A stretch of 30,978 nucleotides of DNA from Planctomycetota bacterium (lineage in GTDB: Bacteria > Planctomycetota > PUPC01 > JACPCR01). The notes beneath the pieces were generated by a model that made no database searches, was not told where the DNA came from, and saw only the letters and a list, made by a program, of their open reading frames with translations. Location: NCBI GenBank assembly GCA_030740295.1, contig JASLXP010001129.1:1-30978 (forward strand), in the 5' to 3' direction. Positions 18,201-25,379 of this stretch are shown here, piece by piece. Position numbers and translations under genes: made by a program. How positions within the stretch are numbered: position 1 is the first letter of the stretch; each line of letters starts with the position of its first letter.

Positions 18201-18366
18201 CGCCCGCGGCGCCGGCACAGAGCAATGCGCCGAACAACACCGAGATCGTGCCAGGCAGCGTACCAAAAACTCCGCACAGCAAACTGAATGAAATGAGTTG
18301 TTGGACCGCACTGACTGCCCCGGCACAGACGAGCAGCAACATAATGATCAGAGTGTTTGCTGACAT
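15256..18366 (-). CDS. Fused MFS-like / spermidine synthase-like / TPR membrane protein
   Basis: A 1,036-aa protein with three parts. Residues 1-425 hold about a dozen membrane segments of the MFS-like kind found in fused MFS/spermidine synthases. Residues about 500-665 resemble a spermidine synthase Rossmann domain (KDILVLGIGGGGCLDALP, and SWDFILGSLDWAPGP). Residues about 780-1030 are tandem TPR repeats. The acidic residue that normally ends strand 2 and binds the nucleoside (VExD) is replaced by a neutral stretch (HLLLPFP), and the LDLPDP-like loop is altered, so polyamine synthesis is doubtful. The gene is alone on its strand, divergent from the M42 peptidase gene and convergent with the DUF1501 gene. 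A role in a membrane-associated process is all I can infer. Confidence 0.85.
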   Translation of the reverse strand: MSANTLIIMLLLVCAGAVSAVQQLISFSLLCGVFGTLPGTISVLFGALLCAGAAGAAWISNIADRSRRPLGLFALLLMGAGVFSLMPPFLITTFDQGLMQMQRGFAPESLAQGIFSFGVAFMFSLPGAGCFCASLVAGIQYWRRREGLVQAVSVAVFSVCVGAAAGVIIGLLFVPGFQPLWAAASAGGAAVLIAIAAAGFSQSEENEPANSERQPPEDDENDRVLLHGALAGGFGLLCLMLLGRVVLYALEESAVTASAVMTVVLAGIGLGGLGASLLRSRSDPGAAPGIALLGFALLSAVAAGLCSAMYHTLMFERLLMSQHAELSKDLVWYLGVAFPLMGLPAVGLGIAVPLLCGYAFERGRPMSQATGGMLSAIGAGAGIALIMHSTIVSFTGLQSGVAVLAFATACVGVLIQENKKTFFLALLILVGYAVFQPPLFPQKSHTAESRVIDYLEGPQGTYSVLGDSSGNARSWTIDGHLAGDLAWAPAERRFAHLPLSIAKDPKDILVLGIGGGGCLDALPAYPEVRQVHLLLPFPTAAEGVKRSLVQSLSRFHERTEGKALQFRFGQLRTFLRTELRSWDFILGSLDWAPGPAARMDLASLQTLGLIENKLMEDGLFCLAVPCGIAPDALRYVIENFSESFPEGKVAFVQPDSILFMGGGDLSTSRGRLEERLADPDFLAELKDANFRNAEEILTSHICTIQALRSRFPEEGVRPDPRLLKDLFRQPEIEELAARRKASLEFLSLSLKKPVPSKAARSEQPMIKASTAMRHLIKGLIYALGGDREAAEAEFDEGLEANPEDARLLYAKAGGSKAVIESATLTKLDQTRRAELLKTAIDRSPGAWKKHLTMGEVAMSTGRYALALKEFRVAEALAPAEIPAMFSVALALSENGRHQEAVEKYRDVLAMSPEHVESKINLSFCLDILKEYDEAEKLLKEVISADAQNHLAQYNLASLLKRRSRIDESLEHYGLALEAKPNYAAAIYDFAILLDKNDELYPAVLNFKKFIHLMPRSKQAKVAKKRIEEIGRAPFRR

Positions 18367-18649
18367 CGAGTCTTTCTATTAAGCGGGTAACCGGTTCCTT
18401 ACGAATGCTTGATCCACGACCCCAATCGTAGAGTGGAATATGATCGCTACCAAGTACTCTTCGCCTTTGTGTTGGTCTTCCCCGTCCTTGCTTTTTGCGT
18501 CCTGGAAAAAACTGACTGCACTAATACGGACGAAATACATGAAACTCTGCAAACCAGATCCTGTTTGACACCCGACGAACGCTGCAAAAGCTATCAGTGA
18601 TTCACAACCTTGCATTGACAACTGTGCCGTTCACCAACAGGAGACCAAC
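18367..18649. other. 283-bp divergent intergenic region
   Basis: Lies between the starts of the minus-strand MFS/TPR gene and the plus-strand M42 gene, so it must hold both promoters. I see an 8-bp palindrome AACCGGTT near 18389-18396 and two TTGACA boxes (18565-18570 and 18615-18620). Neither box has a convincing -10 box at the right distance. An AGGAG at 18639-18643 serves the M42 start. Confidence 0.5.
18409..18600 (+). CDS. Possible small one-TM protein
   Basis: A TTG-started frame of 63 codons in the divergent gap. It has a hydrophobic segment (VLFAFVLVFPVLAFCVL, about residues 16-32) followed by a polar tail with four Cys. No clear ribosome binding site precedes it and the frame could be chance in a region that must hold two promoters. 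Listed only because of the membrane-like segment. Confidence 0.15.
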   Translation: MIHDPNRRVEYDRYQVLFAFVLVFPVLAFCVLEKTDCTNTDEIHETLQTRSCLTPDERCKSYQ

Positions 18650-19705
18650 ATGCGCGAAGATTCACTCAGCTTTCTCAGGAATATGCTGGAAGTACCCAGC
18701 CCGTCAGGATACGAGCAGCCAGCTCAGAAGGTTGTCCGGGATTGGGCCGGTAAATTTGCCGATGATGTCACCACCGACCTGCACGGCAACGTGATCGCTT
18801 CAATGAATCCGAAGGGCTCGCCGCGGATCATGTTTGCCGGGCATTGCGACCAGATCGGTTTCATGGTCCAGCACATCGACAAAGAAGGCTACCTTTTCAT
18901 CAATCCTATCGGCGGGCACGACATGATGGTGCTGCTCGGGCAGAACGTAACCGTCTGGGGATCGGACGGCCCTATCCACGGGGTCATGGCTCGCAAGCCG
19001 ATCCATTTGCTCAAGGGAGATTCAAATCGAGCCCCGAAGTTTCAGGACCTCTGGGTAGATATCGGAGTGAAGACGAAGAAGGAAGCCGAGCAATATGTCG
19101 AGCTCGGAGATCCGGTGACATTCAGGCTTGGAATGGTGGAGACGTTAAATGGCCGTGCCACCGCAGTTGGCTTCGATGATAAGGCCGGAGCCTGGGTGGT
19201 CATGGAAGCGTTGCGTCTGCTCAAGGGCAAGAAGTTTACCGCGGCCGTTTACTCCGTTTCGACGGTCCAGGAAGAGGTCGGTCTCCGGGGTGCAAAAACC
19301 AGCGCGTTCGGCATCGACCCGCAAATAGGCATCGCAGTTGACGTGACATTTGCGACCGACCATCCGGGCATGGACCCCAAGATCTCCGGCGAAGTGAATC
19401 TGGACAAAGGCGCGGTAATCGCCCGCGGCCCAAACATCAATCCTGTCGTTTTCGACATTCTGAAACGCACGGCAAAAAGAAAACGCATCCCATTCCAGAT
19501 TAACGGCGTATCACGGCCCACCGGCACTGACGCGAATGCGATCCAGGTCTCAGGGCCCGGTGTAGCCACGGGTCTGGTGAGCGTTCCCAATCGCTACATG
19601 CACAGCCCGGTCGAGATGGTCTCGCTGAAGGACATGCAGAATTGTGCGAAGCTGCTGTCGGAGTTTGTGCTCTCTGTGAAGAAGACGACGGACTTCACGC
19701 CTTGA
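18650..19705 (+). CDS. M42 family metallo-aminopeptidase
   Basis: A 351-aa cytoplasmic M42 (glutamyl aminopeptidase/endoglucanase-like) enzyme, which forms large tetrahedral complexes that trim peptides. All expected dizinc residues are present: His65 and Asp67 (GHCDQIG), Asp176 (GFDDKAG), the catalytic pair Glu208-Glu209 (VQEEVG), Asp231 (VDVTFATDHPG) and His318 (MHSPVE). The length is normal for the family. The ATG at 18650 has AGGAG six bases upstream. It follows the 283-bp divergent region and precedes the O-antigen ligase-like gene by 92 bp. Confidence 0.93.
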   Translation: MREDSLSFLRNMLEVPSPSGYEQPAQKVVRDWAGKFADDVTTDLHGNVIASMNPKGSPRIMFAGHCDQIGFMVQHIDKEGYLFINPIGGHDMMVLLGQNVTVWGSDGPIHGVMARKPIHLLKGDSNRAPKFQDLWVDIGVKTKKEAEQYVELGDPVTFRLGMVETLNGRATAVGFDDKAGAWVVMEALRLLKGKKFTAAVYSVSTVQEEVGLRGAKTSAFGIDPQIGIAVDVTFATDHPGMDPKISGEVNLDKGAVIARGPNINPVVFDILKRTAKRKRIPFQINGVSRPTGTDANAIQVSGPGVATGLVSVPNRYMHSPVEMVSLKDMQNCAKLLSEFVLSVKKTTDFTP

Positions 19706-19780
19706 GCAACGGAGGGCGTTGTTGAAGCCGAAGTTCTCACACCTGTGAATCCTCTGCTCAATAAGGAGTCCATTCAGCCC

Positions 19781-19801
19781 ATGACCTCATTCACCACATG
19801 A
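19781..19801 (+). other. Possible six-codon leader ORF
   Basis: ATG ACC TCA TTC ACC ACA TGA, preceded by AAGGAG at 19763-19768 (12-base gap). Its stop overlaps the next gene's start as ATGA. The main start at 19798 has no good ribosome binding site of its own, so re-initiation is possible. Could be coincidence. Confidence 0.2.
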
Positions 19802-22029
19802 GCAACGACAGCACACAGACACTGGACCGCATGGAAAGATGGCTGGTGCTGGGTGGGCTGGTGGTCCTCGCGTTCGTGCCGTTGGCGTATTGCCCCTTCA
19901 CCTATGAGAAGGCGTACCTGAAGACGTTTCTGTTTCGAACCGCGGGCATGCTCCTGTTCGGAGGGTTCCTGCTGGCGATGTTTCAAGGCAGCGTCTACCG
20001 GAGAAGGCCCTTCCGGGCCGGACTGTCTCTAACCGGATGCATGGTGGCTTGGCTGATCTGGAATCTCGCAACGACCGTCTGGTCGTCACAGATGACGCTT
20101 GCGCTGGAACGCTTCGCCGAACAGTGCCTGATGGTTGCGCTTGCCATTGGGACGGCCTTCGCCCTGCATGATCCCAGGCGTCGTCTGCGGTGTCTGCAGA
20201 TCATTGGCATCATCCTGTGCCCTGTAGGGCTCTACACCATTTGGGTCTACGCTCAGCCTTATGAGCAGCGGCTGCCGAATCTGTTCTCTAATCGGAATGT
20301 TGCCGGACCGTTTTACTATCTCCCAGCCGCGGTGGCCGTTGCATTTGCCTCGGCCGCGTGGCGGCGTTACCTGCAGGAAAAGAACTGGAAAGATTGGAAG
20401 AGGCCGGCAGGGCCGACCGTCCCTGCAGTCATTTTTCTTCTGGTGATCGCAAGCACGCAGTCCGTCGCCGCCCTGATTTGCCTGGTTGCGGTATTGCCGG
20501 CTGGCATTCTGTTGACGACTCGGCAGCGCCGGCATCTTGTCTGGGGATTGCCCGCGGTTGTTTTGCTTTTTGTTCTTGCGACTTCTCTTGTCAGCAATTA
20601 CACGCTCAAGGATCTTCAGGGGCCAATTTCGACCACCTCTCTAGGGCTCAGGTTGCATTTCTGGGAGGCGACCTGGTCACTTTTCTGGGAAAGCCCCGCG
20701 GTCGGTGTTGGCGCGGGGAATTATGTCGCCACGATTCCGACGTTCCGATCGGTGGCATCCTACGCGCATCCGCTGGCCACTCCGGCCCTGCTCCACGCGC
20801 ATTGTCACCCACTCGAAGTATTGACCGAGCTGGGACCATTGGGTCTGGGCCTTCTGGTCTGGCTGTGGTTTGAAGCCCTGAGCAAGTCCTACCGTATTGT
20901 GACGACTTCGAGGCGTACCGAACGCGTTCTCGGCCGGGGCCTGTTCGCTGGATTCCTCGCCATGCTGGCACACTCTCTGGTCGGGGTGGCGTTCTCTTAT
21001 ACAGAGGCCCAGGCGGTCTTCTGGATCGGCATCGGTCTTCTGCTGTCGATCGGCGGGCTCAACACCGATACCGGTTCGAAGAAGGAATTCGGGCCGGTAT
21101 TGCGGGCATCCTTCGTCGGCGGGCTGGGACTTCTTCTGACCGTCAGTTGGGGCCTTGCTGGTTTGAATACTCTTCGTGCTCAGTTTCACTTGTCCCGCGG
21201 AATCGCTCAGAAGCGCGCGCTGCTGCATATGAGCGCGCCTGTTTCTAAGCTCACAAAGTTGGCGGATCGATGCCAGGCCGAGTTTGAGAAAGCCATGTCC
21301 ATGTCGTTTGCCGGCCGTGCGTTCATGCCGGCCGCTAATCATCTGGCCGCTTTTCTGAGCGCCCGGGCTGAAGTGCTGGCGACCACCCCTCTTGAAAAGT
21401 ACGAGGTCCTCGCGACCGCTCTGGAAGTGCAGGAACTGGCCAATCAGAAATATCCGGATTACGGAACTCTCAACTACAACCTCGCCGCGCTGGCAAATGA
21501 GCTTTCACGATTGACACCGGATGGGGCACTGGGCCGCAGCCTGAAGGTCATTGCATTTCGTTATGCGAGACGACAGTTGAGTTTGAATCCATTCAACATG
21601 AGCTCCTACGCGCTCTGGCTTCGCGCCTCGCGAAGCAGCCGCCTGGCGAGGTCTTACTCGCTGGCCCGGGCATACAATTCGAAGGCGCTGAAGTTCAAAC
21701 CCGATGACGTGGATCTCAACTACGTCGGCATGGTGCTGCTCCACCGTATCGGCCGGCCGAATGAAGTGGCGGCCATTTCCACGCGACTTGAAAACCAGTG
21801 CCGGCAAAAGCTGGAGGAACTGGGCGACCAGGGCTCGAAGAAACTCCGCCTTAAGTATCTTCTCTATCTCGTCGAGCTCATTCATGCGTCCAAGCCTGAA
21901 GAAGCGCGTGGCCTGCTTCGGTCAGCCCTCGAACTGAACCCGTCCCATCCAAAGGCGATCCAACTGCAGGAAAAGCTACGAAGGCAGGAGAGTTCATTAC
22001 CTTATTCGGACTTCGTGCCTCCGGATTGA
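19798..22029 (+). CDS. O-antigen ligase-like (Wzy_C) membrane protein with C-terminal TPR region
   Basis: A 743-aa protein with about a dozen membrane segments in its first 440 residues and a soluble TPR-like helical region in the rest (about 480-743). The long outer loop has the Wzy_C/WaaL-type motif: WESPAVGVGAGNY, then LLHAHCHPLEVLTELGPLG (about 331-349), where the usual H-x-H-N reads H333-A-H335-C-H337. These proteins transfer or polymerise lipid-linked glycans at the outer face of the inner membrane; fusion to TPRs is common in Planctomycetota and relatives. The ATG at 19798 directly follows an in-frame TAA upstream, so no longer start is likely. No glycosyltransferase neighbours are present, so the glycan substrate is unknown. 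Confidence 0.85.
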   Translation: MSNDSTQTLDRMERWLVLGGLVVLAFVPLAYCPFTYEKAYLKTFLFRTAGMLLFGGFLLAMFQGSVYRRRPFRAGLSLTGCMVAWLIWNLATTVWSSQMTLALERFAEQCLMVALAIGTAFALHDPRRRLRCLQIIGIILCPVGLYTIWVYAQPYEQRLPNLFSNRNVAGPFYYLPAAVAVAFASAAWRRYLQEKNWKDWKRPAGPTVPAVIFLLVIASTQSVAALICLVAVLPAGILLTTRQRRHLVWGLPAVVLLFVLATSLVSNYTLKDLQGPISTTSLGLRLHFWEATWSLFWESPAVGVGAGNYVATIPTFRSVASYAHPLATPALLHAHCHPLEVLTELGPLGLGLLVWLWFEALSKSYRIVTTSRRTERVLGRGLFAGFLAMLAHSLVGVAFSYTEAQAVFWIGIGLLLSIGGLNTDTGSKKEFGPVLRASFVGGLGLLLTVSWGLAGLNTLRAQFHLSRGIAQKRALLHMSAPVSKLTKLADRCQAEFEKAMSMSFAGRAFMPAANHLAAFLSARAEVLATTPLEKYEVLATALEVQELANQKYPDYGTLNYNLAALANELSRLTPDGALGRSLKVIAFRYARRQLSLNPFNMSSYALWLRASRSSRLARSYSLARAYNSKALKFKPDDVDLNYVGMVLLHRIGRPNEVAAISTRLENQCRQKLEELGDQGSKKLRLKYLLYLVELIHASKPEEARGLLRSALELNPSHPKAIQLQEKLRRQESSLPYSDFVPPD

Positions 22030-22035
22030 AACGTC

Positions 22036-22063
22036 TTGACTTGATCTGTGCCCCTTCTATAAT
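22036..22063 (+). promoter_or_regulatory. Strong sigma70-like promoter
   Basis: TTGACT (22036-22041), a 16-base spacer and a perfect TATAAT (22058-22063), starting seven bases after the O-antigen ligase-like stop. Transcription would begin near 22070 and leave a leader of about 135 bases before the ATG at 22205. In that leader GCCTT and AAGGGC followed by TTTT (22099-22120) form a weak hairpin with a T-run, a possible attenuator. Confidence 0.65.
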
Positions 22064-22204
22064 CCCGGCCTGTTTCAGCCCGCCTGCGCAACTCTAACGC
22101 CTTTTAGACTAAGGGCTTTTGGTGTCAACATCGAGACTTTTTCAGTTGACCGTACAACCTTCGTTGTCACCCCCTTGCCCAGCCCTGTTAACGGAGATAA
22201 TTGG

Positions 22205-22882
22205 ATGACTGGGCGTCCCGACCCAAGCGGCCACAGGTCCTGTTCACGTCTCTTGCCCGTCCTGGCATTTGCCGCCGCTATGCTTTCCTCGGTGGCATGG
22301 TCTGAGGAAGAAGAGATTACCTGGGCCTTCGAAGTCAAGTATGGGCGGCCCCAGCAGACGTTAATGGAACTGCCCCTCGAGAGCGAGAAGCCATATTGGT
22401 ACCTGCTCTTTGACGTCACCAACAACACCAGCAGAGACCGGTATCTTTTCCTCAAAATCTGGTTGGTGGTGAACGGTGACGCCGAGAATCGAACCTATAA
22501 AGACCGACTGATTCCCGTGCTCGAATCCAAGGTGGAGAAGACTCTTGAAAGGGAATTCAATAATCGTGTCGAGCTGATGGGGAAACTGAAGAAAGGCAAA
22601 ACCAGGAAGTGCATCGCCCTGTTCGGGCCTATTGGTTACAAGATCAGAGACGTCATGGTCTATGTGGACGGGCTCACAAAAAACACACTTCACAACGAGG
22701 AAGGCAAAAAGCCCTATTTTCATTACCGGCGGGCCAGAGTTCTTTATGAGCGGCAGGGCAAGCCAGAGGACGAACCATACACCGTGCTCTTGAAACGCCG
22801 GCAGGATTTTGTTTCACAGACCATTCAGGTGCCTGACGAGGCATTCGAAAAAGGCGAACCGGAAGACGCGACCTTCGATTAA
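22205..22882 (+). CDS. Secreted protein of unknown function
   Basis: A 225-aa protein that I do not recognise. It has a signal peptide (SRLLPVLAFAAAMLSSVAWS, about residues 14-33, cleavage near SVAWS-EEEE). The mature part begins with an Ig/beta-like strand pattern (WAFEVKYGRPQQ, then YWYLLFDVTNNT), which suggests a beta-sandwich, followed by a basic and aromatic C-terminal half with an acidic end. The ATG at 22205 is preceded by GGAG (22193-22196, 8-base gap). An upstream in-frame TTG at 22175 lacks such a site and would put ten extra residues before the signal. The strong promoter just upstream suggests high expression. The epimerase gene starts 8 bp after its stop, so they are probably co-transcribed. 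Confidence 0.75.
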   Translation: MTGRPDPSGHRSCSRLLPVLAFAAAMLSSVAWSEEEEITWAFEVKYGRPQQTLMELPLESEKPYWYLLFDVTNNTSRDRYLFLKIWLVVNGDAENRTYKDRLIPVLESKVEKTLEREFNNRVELMGKLKKGKTRKCIALFGPIGYKIRDVMVYVDGLTKNTLHNEEGKKPYFHYRRARVLYERQGKPEDEPYTVLLKRRQDFVSQTIQVPDEAFEKGEPEDATFD

Positions 22883-22890
22883 GGCCCCGC

Positions 22891-23790
22891 ATGCCTATCG
22901 CGGCGTTCCCAAAATGCTTCATCCAGGATCTATGCGTGCATCGCACCATGACGGTCGATCAATGGATTGACTTGTCTGCAGATTTTGACATCGACGGCCT
23001 TGAGTTTTACTGGCCGGCCACGCCATGGCAGGACAAGGCGGAGCTCGAACGATTGAGGAAACGTGTGGAAGCGCAGGGGCGATCCATTCCGATGATGTGC
23101 TATTCGCCAGACTTCACGAAGCCCGGCCAAGCCGAGCGGCGAAACGAAGTAGAGAACCAGAAGCGAGTCATCGAAACATGCGCAGTCCTGGGTACCCAAT
23201 TCTGTCGGGTTTTGTCCGGCCAGCGCAGGCAGGATGTCGGCCACCAGGATGGAATCGCCTGGGTCCAGGAATGCATCCACGAATTACTGGATTTCGCAGG
23301 CAAGCACCAGGTCACCCTGATTATCGAGAACCATTACAAGGACAGTTTCTGGACCGCCCCGGAGTTTGCCCAAAAGATGGACGTCTTCCTTGAGCTGCTC
23401 GAGGGCATCGCCCCATCCCCCTGGTTCGGCGTGAACTACGATCCCTCAAACTGCATCATCGCAGGCGAAGACCCGATCGAACTGCTGGAGGCCGTGAAGG
23501 AAAGAGTGGTCACCATGCACGCAAGCGATCGTTATTTTGAAGGCGGCACATTCGAAGACCTGGTCAAGCTCGATGCCGAGCCGCTCACCGGCTACGCCGG
23601 CATCCTCAGACACGGTGTCGTGGGACAGGGCATGAATGATTACGACAGGATTTTCTCGATCCTGAAAGGCGCGGGCTTCAAAGGCTGGGTATCAATCGAA
23701 GACGGCGAAGACCCGGCCAAAGGTGCGGAGGACATCGCAGAGTCGGCCGTGTTTCTTCGAAAAAGAATGAATGAACATGGACTCCAGTAG
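22891..23790 (+). CDS. Sugar phosphate isomerase/epimerase-like TIM-barrel protein
   Basis: A 299-aa protein of the xylose isomerase-like TIM-barrel family (AP endonuclease 2 superfamily). Candidate divalent-metal ligands are visible at their usual strand ends: Glu146 (LIIENHYKD), Asp184 (GVNYDPSN), His210 (VTMHASDRY) and Glu in WVSIEDGEDP near the C-terminus. Members isomerise or epimerise keto sugars or inositol derivatives. No signal peptide, so it is cytoplasmic. It begins 8 bp after the secreted-protein gene and probably shares its promoter. The exact substrate cannot be told from the sequence. It converges with the aminotransferase gene. Confidence 0.88.
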   Translation: MPIAAFPKCFIQDLCVHRTMTVDQWIDLSADFDIDGLEFYWPATPWQDKAELERLRKRVEAQGRSIPMMCYSPDFTKPGQAERRNEVENQKRVIETCAVLGTQFCRVLSGQRRQDVGHQDGIAWVQECIHELLDFAGKHQVTLIIENHYKDSFWTAPEFAQKMDVFLELLEGIAPSPWFGVNYDPSNCIIAGEDPIELLEAVKERVVTMHASDRYFEGGTFEDLVKLDAEPLTGYAGILRHGVVGQGMNDYDRIFSILKGAGFKGWVSIEDGEDPAKGAEDIAESAVFLRKRMNEHGLQ

Positions 23791-23918
23791 CGGTTGGAGA
23801 CCTGACTGAAGCGATTGTGCGAAGACGGGTCGAGCGAAGCGAGAAGTCCTTTGCGTCGGACCGTTCCGCAGCCGCGAGCGGCGACATGTAATAGCCTTGG
23901 GTCCGGCAGAAGCACCAA
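23791..23918. other. 128-bp convergent intergenic region
   Basis: Lies between the epimerase stop and the end of the minus-strand aminotransferase gene. It contains CGAGCGAAGCGAG and GCCGCGAGCGGC, GC-rich motifs able to make only short stems (4-5 bp), and no T-run. I see no gene here. Confidence 0.4.
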
Positions 23919-25205
23919 CTACCCGATCTCTCCTCTCAAACCTGCGCACAACCTCTCAATATCATCCCGAGTGTTATACACATGCGTCGATACCCTCAGA
24001 CCATTTCGCACGGGCCCCGACAACACTTTCACCACCACACCGTGTTTCGATTGCAGGGCAGCCGCGACCGCCGAATTCCGGACACCATCAGGGAGCGCCA
24101 CACTGACCAGGGGGGACGACATCTCATCCGCTTCCACACTGACCACTTTGATCCCTCCTATTTTCTGGAGGCTTTTAAACAACTGTTTTCGCAGAGCGAG
24201 GGAGTGCCCTTCAATGCGCTCGCGGCCAATCGCATTCAAGAAATCCATGGCAAACCCAAGACCAACGATCGTAGGAATGTTCCTCGTACCCACCGCGCCG
24301 GAATAGACTCGGTATCCACCTTCGAGGGCCATGGGCCTGATACGTTTCTGAGCTTCCTTCCTGATGTAAAGCAGACCGGTCCCCTTTGGGGCAAGCATCC
24401 ACTTGTGCGCGCTCGTGGCATAGGTATCGCAACCCAGATCTTTAACGTCTACCTGCAGGCCACCAGGTCCCTGCGCGCCGTCGACTACCAGTGTGCATCC
24501 TTGCGAGAGAGCCAGCTTCGAAAGCTGTTTAACCGGCAGACGCAAGCCTGTCGTGTACGTCACGTGACTGACACTGATGGCTCTGGTCTTCTGAGTCATC
24601 GCTTTGCGAAAAAGTTCGACGAGTTCGTCCGCTCCCCCAGGCAGCAGAGGAAGCTTCACCTTGTCGATGATCACCCCGCGCCTTTTCGCGTAATAGCGCC
24701 AGCACTCTGCACCTCCCGCGTGCTCGTGGTCGGTGGTCAGCACGTGATCGCCCGGTTGGAGGTCCATGCCCTGCGCCACCATGTTCATCGATTCCGTTGT
24801 GCAACTGGTAATCGCCATTTCGCTGAAGTCACATCCGAGAAACGCCGCGGCTTTTCGTCTGACCTCCTCCATCCGTTTGATGAAAGGCCCATAACCAAGC
24901 GACACCGGGTTGGCTTCGAGCTCGCGCCATGCCTTCATCGTCTCCTGCAGCACGTACGCAGGACAGGGGCCAAGTGAACCGTTGTTCATGTAGGCCAGAT
25001 TCTTTTCCAGCATGAAGTGCTTTCGGATCGAGTCGAGCGGTTCCTTGGCCAGGGCGCCCAGATCGGTCTCTTCAGCGGAAACCGTTCCGTGCATAAGCCC
25101 AAGCATCCCGAGGGCGGCTACTCCCGGACCGAGGTCAGCAAGCAGTTCTCGCCGGGTGAATTCGCTGCCTGGAGTATTCGTTGGTTCCGGCAGTGGTCTG
25201 GACAT
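23919..25205 (-). CDS. Class V aminotransferase (cysteine desulfurase/isopenicillin N epimerase-like), Tat signal
   Basis: A 428-aa fold-type I PLP enzyme. The PLP lysine is Lys268 in TSAHKWMLAPKG. The cofactor-ring Asp is in VDGAQG (about 241-246), and the phosphate region is CTTESMN (about 135-141). The subgroup with isopenicillin N epimerase- and cysteine desulfurase-like proteins fits best; a catalytic Cys typical of IscS/SufS is not evident. The N-terminus carries a twin-arginine motif (FTRRELLAD, residues 16-24) followed by a hydrophobic stretch (VAALGMLGLMHGTVSA), so it is probably exported folded with its cofactor. That is unusual for cysteine desulfurases but common among such proteins in Planctomycetota-like genomes. 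It stands alone, with 136 bp to the next minus-strand gene. Confidence 0.87.
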   Translation of the reverse strand: MSRPLPEPTNTPGSEFTRRELLADLGPGVAALGMLGLMHGTVSAEETDLGALAKEPLDSIRKHFMLEKNLAYMNNGSLGPCPAYVLQETMKAWRELEANPVSLGYGPFIKRMEEVRRKAAAFLGCDFSEMAITSCTTESMNMVAQGMDLQPGDHVLTTDHEHAGGAECWRYYAKRRGVIIDKVKLPLLPGGADELVELFRKAMTQKTRAISVSHVTYTTGLRLPVKQLSKLALSQGCTLVVDGAQGPGGLQVDVKDLGCDTYATSAHKWMLAPKGTGLLYIRKEAQKRIRPMALEGGYRVYSGAVGTRNIPTIVGLGFAMDFLNAIGRERIEGHSLALRKQLFKSLQKIGGIKVVSVEADEMSSPLVSVALPDGVRNSAVAAALQSKHGVVVKVLSGPVRNGLRVSTHVYNTRDDIERLCAGLRGEIG

Positions 25206-25280
25206 TCGTTCGGGATTTCAGTAGTGGGCCGAAACGGTAATGAGCCGTGTATCCTACATTCTTATTGGCAGGAGTAACCC

Positions 25281-25379
25281 ATGAAACCCAGTTACTTCAG
25301 CGCCACCTCACTACCGCCTCGTCCCTGGAGCTGGCCAGCAATCAGACTGCCTCCGGCTCTCCCACATCGTGCGACATGA
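25281..25379 (+). CDS. Possible small ORF with a consensus ribosome binding site
   Basis: AGGAG (25270-25274) stands six bases before ATG 25281, opening a 32-codon frame (MKPSYFSATSLPPRPWSWPA and so on) that ends at 25377-25379 inside the 3' end of the minus-strand BNR gene. The peptide is Pro-rich and matches nothing I know. It may be the remnant of a gene whose body was deleted, or chance. Confidence 0.2.
   Translation: MKPSYFSATSLPPRPWSWPAIRLPPALPHRAT

Noticed and set aside
18565..18643. TTGACA boxes as promoters of the M42 gene
   Set aside because: No acceptable -10 box follows at 16-18 bases; the second box is too close to the start codon.
22175..22204. TTG 22175 as start of the secreted protein
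   Set aside because: No ribosome binding site, while ATG 22205 has GGAG at the right distance and gives a standard signal peptide.
23982..24977. 331-codon open frame on the plus strand
   Set aside because: Antisense to the aminotransferase gene; His/Arg-rich composition typical of a shadow frame.
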